From Phenylobacterium sp. (GTDB lineage Bacteria; Pseudomonadota; Alphaproteobacteria; Caulobacterales; Caulobacteraceae): DNA of 64,000 bases. Positions within the stretch are counted from its first letter, which is position 1. Each line of letters opens with the position of its first letter. The notes beneath the pieces are model-generated. The model did not search any database. It had not been told where the DNA came from and worked only from the letters and a program-made list of their open reading frames with translations. Made by a program: the position numbers and the translations under genes. The stretch lies in the NCBI GenBank assembly GCA_004799545.1, contig SSMU01000010.1:79353-143352 (forward strand). Reading direction: 5' to 3'. Shown here piece after piece: positions 19,480 through 32,597 of the stretch.

Positions 19480-19492
19480 CAATTCCCTTTCC

Positions 19493-19548
19493 GGGGCAGA
19501 AAGATTGGCCGGGGCAGACCAGATTGGCCAGGGCAGAACAGAGGGGCC
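19493..19548. repeat. Three imperfect 18-19 bp tandem repeats
   Basis: Direct repeats at 19493-19510, 19511-19529 and 19530-19548, each of the form (G/A)GGGCAGAnnAGAnnGGCC. They sit in the 161-base region between the divergent ppiD and tpiA genes, about 90 bases before tpiA and 14 bases before ppiD. A TATAGT box follows at 19551. Possible regulator-binding iterons, or simple slippage products. Confidence 0.7.
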
Positions 19549-19640
19549 GGTATAGTGGAGGCCGAGACCTGCCCGCAAGCGCGTGACAGAGCCGGCGGCT
19601 TGGCTTAACCGCCCCACCGCGAAGACAGAAGTGAGGCCAA

Positions 19641-20387
19641 ATGACCGCGCGCGCGCCACTGATCGCCGGAAACTGGAAGATGAACGGCCTGCGCGCCTCG
19701 CTGGCGGAGGCCGCGGCGATCGCCAAGGGCGCCGAGCAGAGCGCGGCGCGGGTGGTGATCTGCCCGCCGGCCTCGCTGCTGCATCAGATGAGCGAGGCGC
19801 TGGCCGGGACCCGGGTGCTGGTGGGCGGACAGGACGCGCATTGGGAAGAATCGGGCGCCTTCACCGGAGAGGTCTCGGCCGAGATGCTCGCCGACGCCGG
19901 GGCGAAGCTGGTGATCCTCGGCCACTCCGAGCGGCGGACCGCGCGCGGCGAGACCGACGAGGTCGTGGCGGCCAAGGTGAGGGCCGCCCTGCGCGCCGGC
20001 CTCGAGCCGATCGTCTGCGTGGGCGAGACCCTGGGTGAGCGCCAGGCGGGCCAGGCGCTGGCCGTGGTCACCGGGCAGGTGCGGGGCTCGCTGCCGGCCG
20101 AGCTGGCGGGCCGCGCCTTCTCCGTCGCCTATGAGCCGGTCTGGGCGATCGGCACGGGGCTGACCCCCACCACCGCCGAGATCGAGGAGATGCACCGGGC
20201 GATCCGGGCGAGCCTGGTCGAGCTGTTCGGCGCCGCCGGCGCGGATACACCGATTCTCTATGGCGGCTCGGTGAAGCCCTCGAACGCCCGGGAAATCCTG
20301 CACGCGGCAGAGGTCGGCGGCGCGCTGGTTGGCGGCGCCTCGCTGAAGGCTGTGGACTTCCTGGCGATCGTCGAGGCGGCCGCCTAG
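19641..20387 (+). CDS. tpiA: Triosephosphate isomerase
   Basis: TpiA interconverts dihydroxyacetone phosphate and glyceraldehyde-3-phosphate in glycolysis/gluconeogenesis. The 248-residue TIM barrel has the full catalytic set: Lys13 (AGNWKMN), His95 (ILGHSERR) and Glu165 ([11 protein letters not shown]), plus the phosphate-binding [10 protein letters not shown] near the C-terminus. The gene stands alone on the plus strand between the divergent ppiD and the convergent hemerythrin gene, 23 bases away. Together with eno in this window it represents the lower glycolytic branch. Confidence 0.97.
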   Translation: MTARAPLIAGNWKMNGLRASLAEAAAIAKGAEQSAARVVICPPASLLHQMSEALAGTRVLVGGQDAHWEESGAFTGEVSAEMLADAGAKLVILGHSERRTARGETDEVVAAKVRAALRAGLEPIVCVGETLGERQAGQALAVVTGQVRGSLPAELAGRAFSVAYEPVWAIGTGLTPTTAEIEEMHRAIRASLVELFGAAGADTPILYGGSVKPSNAREILHAAEVGGALVGGASLKAVDFLAIVEAAA

Positions 20388-20410
20388 CTCTCGCCAGGCG
20401 GCCTGAGCCT

Positions 20411-20920
20411 CTAGGCGAGGGTGGTGCCGGTGAAGGTCGGGGTCTCCGGCCTTGGCAGGCCGGAGGACTTGTAGCTGGCGATCAGCTTCTCTTTCTCGGC
20501 CGCCATCTGTTCGCCCAGCGAATCCATGTCGAGGCCGGCCTTGCGGGCCTGGCTGAACATGCCCTCGACGCGCTTTTCCTCCTCCTCGACGTGGTGCTCG
20601 ATCATCTCGGACAGCACCTTGACCTTGGCGTCGTAGAACTCGTCATCCGGGCCGCCAGCTTCGATCTCGGCGATCAGCACCTTGGCGCCGTCGTGCTCGA
20701 CATAGGCCTCCTGCAGCAGGTCTTCTTCGACCGCGCCCTCGCAGGCCGGATAGAAGACGTCCTCCTCGATCTTGGTGTGGACGGTGAGCTCCATGCAGAT
20801 CTCTTCGGCCAGCTTCTTCTTCTTGCCGTCGCCCTTGGCGGCTTCGAAGTCGGCGAACAGGCCTTCGACCTTGCGATGGTCGGCCTTCAGCAAGGCGATA
20901 GCGTCGGGTTTGTCGGTCAT
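20411..20920 (-). CDS. Hemerythrin HHE-domain protein
   Basis: A 169-residue, highly charged, all-helical protein with the hemerythrin cation-binding pattern: ADHRKVEGLF, ELTVHTKIEEDVFYPA, YVEHDGAKVL and IEHHVEEEE, providing His and Glu ligands for a di-iron centre. Known family roles include oxygen, nitric oxide or iron handling and stress sensing; the specific role here is unknown. The tail after about 150 (PRPETPTFTG) is probably disordered. Start codon at 20920 is preceded by a strong GGAGG, which lies within a stable hairpin (see the separate entry), suggesting control of translation. It is monocistronic in appearance, between tpiA (convergent) and an acetyltransferase gene. Confidence 0.9.
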   Translation of the reverse strand: MTDKPDAIALLKADHRKVEGLFADFEAAKGDGKKKKLAEEICMELTVHTKIEEDVFYPACEGAVEEDLLQEAYVEHDGAKVLIAEIEAGGPDDEFYDAKVKVLSEMIEHHVEEEEKRVEGMFSQARKAGLDMDSLGEQMAAEKEKLIASYKSSGLPRPETPTFTGTTLA

Positions 20921-20928
20921 GTTGGCAT

Positions 20929-20946
20929 CCTCCAGATATCCGGAGG
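20929..20946 (-). promoter_or_regulatory. Hairpin covering the hemerythrin gene's ribosome-binding site
   Basis: On the minus-strand mRNA, CCUCCGG-AUAU-CUGGAGG forms a seven-pair stem (one G-U) with a four-base loop. Its 3' arm is the Shine-Dalgarno GGAGG, eight bases before the AUG. When folded, the site would be closed to ribosomes. This is read directly from the sequence; temperature or ligand control is inference. Confidence 0.55.
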
Positions 20947-20985
20947 CGCAACGCCGCGCCGCAGCCGACGTTCCTGGGACTTGCC

Positions 20986-21525
20986 CTAAAGCAACAGGCC
21001 GAACAGGCGGCAGTCGCGCCGCTCGCCGTCGCGCAGCACGTGGCCGCGCAGCAGGCCTTCCTCGCTGAAGCCGAGCTTCTCCAGAAGGCTCTCCGAGCGG
21101 CGGTTGCCGAGGTGGGTGCGGGCGGTGAGCCGGCGCAGGCCGCTGGAGGCGGCGAAGGCGATCACCGCCTGCATGGCCTCCTGCGCATAGCCGTGGCCCC
21201 AGCTGTCGCGGCAGAGCATGAAGCCGACCTCGGCGCGCTTGTGCCGTCGGTCGATGTCGGAGAGGTCGCAGGAGCCCAGGAAGCCGTCATCGGCCAGGGC
21301 GTGTACGGACCAGTGGAGGGCGCGGCCCTCGGCCATGGCGGCCACCTGGCCGCGCACCATGCCGGCCACCACGTCCGGATCGTCGATTTCCGGCACGTCC
21401 CAGAAGGCCATGACAGCCGGGTCGTCCATCAGCGGGAAGATGTCGGTGGCGTCGGCCTCGGTGATTGGCCTCAGCGCCAGACGTTCGGTTTCGAGGATGG
21501 CCAGGCGCTGGGCGACGGGAATCAT
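20986..21525 (-). CDS. GNAT N-acetyltransferase, RimJ/RimL type
   Basis: A 179-residue acetyltransferase of the RimJ/RimL-like GNAT subgroup (Acetyltransf_3). Features seen: the N-terminal LETERLALRPITEADATDIF, typical of this subgroup, the acetyl-CoA pyrophosphate loop in RDSWGHGYAQEAM, and the C-terminal NRRSESLLEKLGFSEEG followed by a strand with RDCRLFGLLL. Family members acetylate ribosomal protein N-termini, antibiotics or small amines; the substrate here cannot be read from sequence. It lies 65 bases upstream of the hemerythrin gene on the same strand, so they might share a transcript, and is divergent from secG. Confidence 0.85.
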   Translation of the reverse strand: MIPVAQRLAILETERLALRPITEADATDIFPLMDDPAVMAFWDVPEIDDPDVVAGMVRGQVAAMAEGRALHWSVHALADDGFLGSCDLSDIDRRHKRAEVGFMLCRDSWGHGYAQEAMQAVIAFAASSGLRRLTARTHLGNRRSESLLEKLGFSEEGLLRGHVLRDGERRDCRLFGLLL

Positions 21526-21647
21526 GACTTGTCAAAGGACTGCGACCACCTAGGTATGGCCAGGAAGCGGGCGCGGTGATAGAGCGCCCGCTTCATTTCG
21601 GCGTGGTGTGTCCGCGCGAACCCACCGGAAAAACCCTTAGGGCCCGC

Positions 21648-22091
21648 ATGCTCCTCAACCTCCTGCTCGTGATCGAGATCTTCGTCAGCGTGATGCTGGT
21701 GGTGGTCGTCCTGCTGCAGCGGTCGGAGGGCGGGGCGCTCGGCATGGGCAGCGGGCCCTCGGGCTTCATGACGGCGCGCGGGGCGGGCGATCTCTTGACC
21801 CGGACCACCTGGATCCTGGCGGCGATCTTCTTCTCCCTGATCATGGCGCTCACTCTGCTGTCGGGCCACAACCGGGCCGGCTCCTCGGTCGTCGATCGGC
21901 TGAAGGTGGACGCGATCAATCCGGCGACCCTGCAGCAGCCGACCCCGCCGCAAGCCCCGGCCGGCCAGCAGGGCGCGCCGGCGCCCGCGCCCTTCCAGGC
22001 GCCCAGGCCGACGGTGCACAACCCGTTCCTCGGCGACGTTCCGGCCGCCCCGGCGCCGGCAACGGCGCCGGCCGCGCCGGCGAAACCGTGA
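21648..22091 (+). CDS. secG: SecG preprotein translocase subunit
   Basis: SecG is the small accessory subunit of the SecYEG channel. The start at ATG 21648 gives 147 residues: a first membrane span (about 2-22, LLLVIEIFVSVMLVVVVLLQ), the conserved loop QRSEGGALGMG..SGF, and a second span (about 50-70). The Pro/Ala-rich C-terminal tail (about 85-147) is long, as in other alphaproteobacteria, and probably disordered. The open frame extends upstream, but the N-terminus of SecG is clear. pyrG follows after 65 bases in the same direction. Confidence 0.95.
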   Translation: MLLNLLLVIEIFVSVMLVVVVLLQRSEGGALGMGSGPSGFMTARGAGDLLTRTTWILAAIFFSLIMALTLLSGHNRAGSSVVDRLKVDAINPATLQQPTPPQAPAGQQGAPAPAPFQAPRPTVHNPFLGDVPAAPAPATAPAAPAKP

Positions 22092-22150
22092 GCGCGGTGG
22101 ATAGCCTCAGCATTTTGGACCTGACCGGGTTCGAATCACTGCTAATCTGA

Positions 22151-24579
<2,429 letters not shown>

Positions 24580-24663
24580 GCGCCAACCTCGCCGCCCGGC
24601 CGGGCGCGGTCAATCGTGCGGCGAACCCTCCCCAGGACGGCGCGGGAAAGCTAGGCTGTGGCC

Positions 24664-24990
24664 ATGCTCACCCGCGACGATGTCCGGAAGATCGCGCTCT
24701 CGATGCCTGAGGCTTCCGAGGAGCCGCACTTCCACATGGCCTCGTTCCGGGTGGCGAAGAAGATCTTCTGCACCCTGCACGCCCCGGAACCCCGGATCAT
24801 GCTGAAGCTCGATCCCGAGGATCAGCACAACCTTGTCGAGGGCGGCGTGATCGAGCCGGTCCCGGGCAGCTGGGGCCGCAAGGGGTCGACCTTCATCTGG
24901 TTCGAGAAACTGGCGCCGGAACGGCTGCCGGAGCTGATGCGGCTGGCCTGGGCGAAGGTGGCGCCGAGCCGGCTGGTTCGAGACGCCTGA
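24664..24990 (+). CDS. MmcQ/YjbR family protein (copy 1)
   Basis: A 108-residue protein of the MmcQ/YjbR family, small double-wing (CyaY-like) proteins with proposed DNA-binding ability but no settled function. Diagnostic pieces are RKIALSMPEASEEPHF near the N-terminus, FRVAKKIFCTL, MLKLDPEDQ and the closing LMRLAWAKVAPSRL. The ATG at 24664 is preferred over a GTG two codons earlier. It is followed by a DUF2214-type membrane protein and a second MmcQ copy, all on the same strand, forming a small cluster. A third copy is at 58545. Confidence 0.85.
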   Translation: MLTRDDVRKIALSMPEASEEPHFHMASFRVAKKIFCTLHAPEPRIMLKLDPEDQHNLVEGGVIEPVPGSWGRKGSTFIWFEKLAPERLPELMRLAWAKVAPSRLVRDA

Positions 24991-25056
24991 AACCGCCGCG
25001 GCTTGACGGCCCGCGGGGCCGGTGACCTCCTCAGGCCTTCGAGGGAGGGGCCTAAG

Positions 25057-25503
25057 ATGCCCGATCTGATCCTGGCGATCTTCCACCACATCCTGGTGTT
25101 CAGCCTGTTCGGCGTGCTGTTCGCCGAACTGGTGCTGGTGCGGCGGGGCATGGACCTGGCGACCGTGAGCCGGGTGTCGCGCATCGACCTGATGTACGGC
25201 GCCCTGGCCGGCCTGATCATCCTGGTGGGCTTCTCGCGGGCGGTGTTCGCCGCCAAGGGCTGGACCTACTACGCCCACAACATCTTCTTCCACGCCAAGA
25301 TCGCCACCTTCGTGCTGATCGGGGTGCTCTCGATCCCGCCGACCCTCGACTACATCCGCTGGCGGCGGGCGGGGACGGCGCCGAGCGACCCCCAGGTAGC
25401 CTCCGTTCGCCGGCTGCTGTGGATCGAGATGGCGCTCTTCCCCGCCCTGCTGGCCTTCGCGGCGGCCATGGCGCGGGGCTACGGCGAGCTGCCGATCCAC
25501 TAG
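25057..25503 (+). CDS. DUF2214-family four-helix membrane protein
   Basis: A 148-residue integral membrane protein with four predicted spans (about 5-24, 47-66, 81-100 and 122-142), matching the DUF2214 uncharacterised membrane family in length and in features such as HHILVFSLFGVLFAELVL and GWTYYAHNIFFHAKI. The function is unknown. The start ATG at 25057 follows a strong GAGGGAGGGG; an upstream CCTCCT (25026-25031) could pair with it. The frame is open further upstream, but those residues are not membrane-like. The MmcQ copy 2 start lies eight bases after its stop. Confidence 0.8.
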   Translation: MPDLILAIFHHILVFSLFGVLFAELVLVRRGMDLATVSRVSRIDLMYGALAGLIILVGFSRAVFAAKGWTYYAHNIFFHAKIATFVLIGVLSIPPTLDYIRWRRAGTAPSDPQVASVRRLLWIEMALFPALLAFAAAMARGYGELPIH

Positions 25504-25511
25504 GCGGGTCG

Positions 25512-25877
25512 ATGGCTCAGCCGCACGATCTCCGCCGCTTCGCCCTCGCCCTGCCGGAGGCCTATGAGGACACCCACCGCGGCAAACCGGCGTTCCGGGT
25601 CGGCAAGCGGATCTTCGCCATGCTGTCGCAGCCGGGCGGGCAGGGGTTCATGGGGCTGGACCAGGACCAGATCGCGGTCCTGAAGCTCGACCGCGAGGAC
25701 CAGCTGAACATGGCCGCGGCGCATCCCGGCGCGGTGACGCCCACCGAGACCTATGGCCACCACGGTTGGACCTATGTGCAGCTGGCGGCGCTGGACGACC
25801 CCGGCCTGGCGACGCTGGTAAGGCTCGCCTGGACCCACGTGGCGCCGAAGCGGCTGTCGAAGGCGCTCGCCGCCTAG
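25512..25877 (+). CDS. MmcQ/YjbR family protein (copy 2)
   Basis: A 121-residue MmcQ/YjbR protein with LRRFALALPEAYEDTHRGKP, FRVGKRIFAML, LKLDREDQLNMA and LVRLAWTHVAPKRL, clearly related to copy 1 but with a different middle (PGGQGFMGLDQDQ). The start is ATG 25512; the frame extends upstream into the DUF2214 gene and is rejected there. The stop shares CTAG with the convergent MAPEG gene. Two similar genes flanking one membrane protein suggest a local duplication or a functional trio, but the role is unknown. Confidence 0.85.
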   Translation: MAQPHDLRRFALALPEAYEDTHRGKPAFRVGKRIFAMLSQPGGQGFMGLDQDQIAVLKLDREDQLNMAAAHPGAVTPTETYGHHGWTYVQLAALDDPGLATLVRLAWTHVAPKRLSKALAA

Positions 25878-26299
25878 CGGGCGGCGAACAGCTTCACGAA
25901 GAACAGGATCCAGAACACCGTCAGCACCACGTTGCCGGTGGCGAAGGCGATCAGCCGGTGCATGACGTTGTTGTGGGTCAGGTGGATCAGTGAGTGCACG
26001 AAGCGCAGGGCCACGTAGGTCCAGGCGACGATGAGCACGACGCCGTCCACCTTGCCCGTCACATAGAACATCAGCCCGCCCACGTAGAACAGCATGGGCA
26101 GCTCGAGCAGGTTCATCATGTTCCGGTTGGGGATCGAGACGTGGCCCGGAACGCGCGGCGATTCACCGAACTTGAAGTCCGCGGCGGTGATCTGCCCGGC
26201 CCGGCCGGCGGCGAACCGGCGGAACGGGATGACCATCAGGACGCCGAAGGTCAGGAAGGCCAGCGCCCCCATCGGCAAGAAGATCAACTGCTGTGGCAT
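25874..26299 (-). CDS. MAPEG-family membrane protein
   Basis: A 141-residue four-span membrane protein of the MAPEG family (membrane-associated eicosanoid/glutathione metabolism). Seen: first span about 5-24 (LIFLPMGALAFLTFGVLMVI), FRRFAAGRAG, NLLELPMLFYVGGLM in the second span, and the conserved motif RFVHSLIHLTHNNVMHR, close to the eukaryotic MAPEG signature for glutathione binding. Bacterial members are often glutathione transferases or peroxidases, but catalysis here is not proven. The start at 26299 has GGGGG upstream; an extension to 26371 lacks membrane character. Divergent from rpmF. Confidence 0.85.
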   Translation of the reverse strand: MPQQLIFLPMGALAFLTFGVLMVIPFRRFAAGRAGQITAADFKFGESPRVPGHVSIPNRNMMNLLELPMLFYVGGLMFYVTGKVDGVVLIVAWTYVALRFVHSLIHLTHNNVMHRLIAFATGNVVLTVFWILFFVKLFAAR

Positions 26300-26341
26300 G
26301 AACACCCCCGGAGGCTTGCTGCGAAAGCCTAGCCCTGCCGC

Positions 26342-26370
26342 TTGATCGCGCCCAGGGTTTGATGCATACA
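26342..26370 (+). promoter_or_regulatory. Candidate rpmF promoter
   Basis: TTGATC (26342-26347) and CATACA (26365-26370) are spaced by 17 bases, about 65 bases before the rpmF start, in the 135-base region shared with the divergent MAPEG gene. The match is moderate; nothing else in that region is recognisable. Confidence 0.35.
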
Positions 26371-26434
26371 CCCCGGCTCCGCGACGACCCCTCCAGGCCG
26401 CCGCGCTCCATTTTCACGCCCGCGAGATACTCCG

Positions 26435-26617
26435 ATGGCCGTTCCTAAGCGCAAAACCTCGCCGTCCCGGCGCAACATGCGGCGCTCGCACCATGCCCTG
26501 CCCGCCAACGCCTTCGTCGAGGACAAGGAAACCGGCGAGCTGAAGCGGCCGCACCACGTCGACCTGAAGACCGGCATGTACAAGGGCCGCCAGGTCCTGA
26601 CGCCGAAGGAAGACTAG
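26435..26617 (+). CDS. rpmF: 50S ribosomal protein L32
   Basis: A 60-residue, strongly basic ribosomal protein starting [20 protein letters not shown], the textbook L32 N-terminus. It lacks the four-Cys zinc ribbon seen in some L32 versions, as is usual in alphaproteobacteria. In many proteobacteria it lies next to plsX-fabH; here it stands alone between MAPEG and an enoyl-CoA hydratase gene. A strong hairpin follows 27 bases after the stop. Confidence 0.97.
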   Translation: MAVPKRKTSPSRRNMRRSHHALPANAFVEDKETGELKRPHHVDLKTGMYKGRQVLTPKED

Positions 26618-26644
26618 GCTCCTCATCTCCACGAGATGATCGCG

Positions 26645-26673
26645 ACGCCGGCCCTTACGCGGCCGGCGTTTTG
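26645..26673 (+). terminator. Intrinsic terminator after rpmF
   Basis: A perfect nine-base stem (ACGCCGGCC at 26645-26653 and GGCCGGCGT at 26661-26669, seven-base loop) is followed by a T run (TTTT at 26669-26672, its first T also closing the stem). It lies between rpmF and the convergent hydratase gene and is the clearest intrinsic terminator in the window. Confidence 0.75.
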
Positions 26674-26682
26674 CGTCGGGCG

Positions 26683-28858
<2,176 letters not shown>

Positions 28859-28916
28859 GGAAAGGGGACATTAACCACGAGCGCGCGATCTATCGGGGTC
28901 GCCCCGAGGATTCGCC

Positions 28917-29213
28917 GTGCTCGCCCGTCTCCGTTCCTATCTGCCGACGGCCGCGATCGGCCTGCTGATCGTCTATTTCGCGATCCACGCCTTCACCGGC
29001 GACCAGGGCTTGCTGACCTCCGGCCAGCGGGACGCCACCCTGATGGCCAAGACCCAGGAGCTGGCCGCGCTCACCGCGGAGCGCCAGGACCTGGAGAAGC
29101 GCGCGCACCTGCTCCGAGAGACCAGCCTTTCCCGGGACCTGCTGGAGGAAAGGGCGCGCTCCCTGCTAGGCTTCGCCGATCCAAGGGACTATGTGATCCG
29201 CATGAAGCCTTAG
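28917..29213 (+). CDS. ftsB: FtsB/DivIC-family cell-division protein
   Basis: A 98-residue bitopic septum protein, starting at GTG 28917. It has a short cytoplasmic N-terminus, one membrane span (about 9-27, LPTAAIGLLIVYFAIHAF) and a periplasmic coiled coil (about 45-75, KTQELAALTAERQDLEKRAH), then the short conserved end RSLLGFADPRDYVIRM. These are typical of FtsB, the partner of FtsL and FtsQ in the divisome. It is placed between eno and pdhA, as often seen in alphaproteobacteria. A CGGGG-TCG-CCCCG inverted repeat lies just before its start (about 28895-28908). Confidence 0.88.
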   Translation: MLARLRSYLPTAAIGLLIVYFAIHAFTGDQGLLTSGQRDATLMAKTQELAALTAERQDLEKRAHLLRETSLSRDLLEERARSLLGFADPRDYVIRMKP

Positions 29214-29267
29214 GGGCCGCTCGGCGGTTCTACTAAGAGCACCCCAGGACGGACCACGGAGTAACCT

Positions 29268-30310
29268 ATGGCGCGTGGGCAGGCCGGCGAAGCCGGCCGG
29301 CGGAAGGCCAACGGCGCGGACCCCAAGGGCGGGGCCGGCAAGGATGAGCTGCTAAAATACTATCGGGACATGCTGATGATCCGCCGCTTCGAGGAGCGCG
29401 CGGGTCAGCTCTATGGCATGGGCCTGATCGGCGGCTTCTGCCACCTCTACATCGGCCAGGAGGCGATCGCGGTCGGCGTGCAAGCCGTCAAACAGCCCGG
29501 CGACCAGGTGATCACCGGCTACCGCGACCACGGCCACATGCTGGCCTGCGGCATGGACCCGAAGGAGGTCATGGCCGAGCTGACCGGCCGGGCCGGCGGC
29601 TCGTCCAAGGGCAAGGGCGGGTCGATGCACATGTTCTCGACCGAGGCCGACTTCTACGGCGGCCACGGGATCGTGGGCGCCCAGGTGAGCCTGGGCACCG
29701 GCCTGGCGCTGGCCGACAAGTACCGCGACAACGGCAAGGTGAGCTTCACCTACTTCGGCGACGGCGCGGCCAACCAGGGGCAGGTCTACGAGAGCTTCAA
29801 CATGGCAGAGCTCTGGAGCCTGCCGGTCGTCTACATCATCGAGAACAACCAGTACGCCATGGGCACCTCCATCGAGCGGTCGAGCTCGGAGACCCATCTC
29901 TACAAGCGCGGCGCCTCGTTCCGGATCCCGGGCGAGGAGGTGGACGGCATGGACGTCACCGCGGTGAAGGCCGCGGCCGGCAAGGCCGCCGAGCACGCCC
30001 GCTCGGGCAAGGGCCCCTACATCCTGGAGATGAAGACCTACCGCTACCGCGGCCACTCGATGAGCGACCCGGCCAAGTACCGGACCCGCGAGGAGGTCGA
30101 CGCGGTGCGCAAGACCCGCGACCCGATCGACCACGTCGAGGAACTGCTGGAAAAGCACGGCTGGACCGACGAGGCGACGCTGAAGGCCATCGACGCCGAG
30201 GTGAAGAAGATCGTCGCCGACGCCGCCGAGTTCGCCCGCACTAGCCCTGAGCCCGATCCGAAGGAGCTCTATACGGACGTCTATACGGAAGCCTCCTCGG
30301 GGGCCGCTCA

Positions 30311-30314
<4 letters not shown>
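29268..30314 (+). CDS. pdhA: Pyruvate dehydrogenase E1 alpha subunit
   Basis: E1 alpha of the pyruvate dehydrogenase complex binds thiamine diphosphate together with E1 beta and decarboxylates pyruvate. The 348-residue product has the ThDP motif [17 protein letters not shown] ending in [10 protein letters not shown], and the conserved loop with [20 protein letters not shown], where the regulatory serines of mitochondrial E1 alpha lie. The Lys/Gly-rich N-terminus (about 1-25) is probably flexible. The start has GGAG five bases upstream (after ftsB by 54 bases). The stop overlaps pdhB (ATGA), coupling the two E1 subunits. Confidence 0.97.
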
Positions 30315-31749
<1,435 letters not shown>

Positions 31750-31753
<4 letters not shown>

Positions 31754-32157
31754 GCGAGGCGGCCTTCACCTGGCGGGCCGGCGGCTGCCATTGCGGCGGG
31801 GTGCGCTTCGAGGTGGCCCTGGCCGAGGTGGTCGAGGCGCAGAGCTGCAACTGCTCCATGTGCGGCAAGACCGGCTTCGTGCACATCATCGTGCCGGAGA
31901 GCCGCTTTAGGATCACCAAGGGCGCCGAGCGGCTGGCCGAATACAGCTTCAACACCCGCGTGGCGAAGCACCTGTTCTGCTCGGAATGCGGCATCAAGGG
32001 CTTCTACCGCCCACGCTCCAACCCCGACGGCTGGAGCGTCAACGGTCGTTGTCTCGATTCGACCGATGGGCTGCAGATCAGGATCGAAGCCTTCGACGGC
32101 CAGAACTGGGAGGCCAACGCCAGCGGCCTGGCGCACCTGTCGCGGGAGCCGGCATGA
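31750..32157 (+). CDS. GFA/CENP-V-domain protein 1
   Basis: A 135-residue protein of the GFA (glutathione-dependent formaldehyde-activating enzyme-like, CENP-V) family, a small zinc-binding beta fold. The Cys ligands are seen in [21 protein letters not shown] and [15 protein letters not shown]. Bacterial members are mostly uncharacterised; the family name comes from Gfa, which binds glutathione and formaldehyde. Its ATG overlaps the pdhB stop and its stop overlaps the second GFA gene, so it is translated with pdhB. Why it sits inside the pdh operon is unknown. Confidence 0.88.
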
Positions 32158-32591
32158 CCGTGCAGCTCGCCGGCCACTGCCATTGCGGCTCGGTCCGGGT
32201 GATCCTGGAGCCCGGTCGGCCGGTGGGCGAGATGCCGCTCCGCGCCTGCCAGTGCAGCTTCTGCCGCACGCGCTGCGCCGAGACCACCAGCGATCCGGGC
32301 TCGCACCTGTTCGTCGAGGCCGCGCCCGGCGCGCTGAACCACTACCAGTTCGGCCTGGGCGTCACCGACTTCCTGCTCTGCGCCGAGTGCGGGACCTATG
32401 TCGCCGCCGTGAGCGAGACCGAGGGCGGGCTGATGGGCGTGGTCAACGTCCGCGGCGTCGCCCTGCACGGCTTCGAAGGCCGCACCCCCGATCCCATGAC
32501 CTATGACGACGAAAGCGCCGATGAGCGCCTGGCGCGGCGCCAGGACCGCTGGATGCCCGTCGTCGTCACCGAAGTCCAACCGAGCATCTAG
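32154..32591 (+). CDS. GFA/CENP-V-domain protein 2
   Basis: A 145-residue second GFA-family protein, starting at the ATG of the ATGA junction with copy 1. Zinc ligands are in GHCHCGSVRV, CQCSFCRTR and LLCAECGTYVAA. It is divergent from copy 1 in sequence, with a different middle (GALNHYQFGLGVTDF), so it is not a recent duplicate. The C-terminus (DERLARRQDRWMPVVV) is typical of one subgroup. pdhC begins only six bases after its stop, so all these genes should lie on one mRNA. The substrate is unknown. Confidence 0.86.
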   Translation: MTVQLAGHCHCGSVRVILEPGRPVGEMPLRACQCSFCRTRCAETTSDPGSHLFVEAAPGALNHYQFGLGVTDFLLCAECGTYVAAVSETEGGLMGVVNVRGVALHGFEGRTPDPMTYDDESADERLARRQDRWMPVVVTEVQPSI

Positions 32592-32597
32592 AGCCTC

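Noticed and set aside
22122..22140. GGGTTCGAATC between secG and pyrG, resembling a tRNA T-arm
   Set aside because: The 65-base gap is too short for a tRNA, and no acceptor stem, anticodon arm or CCA partner can be built around it.
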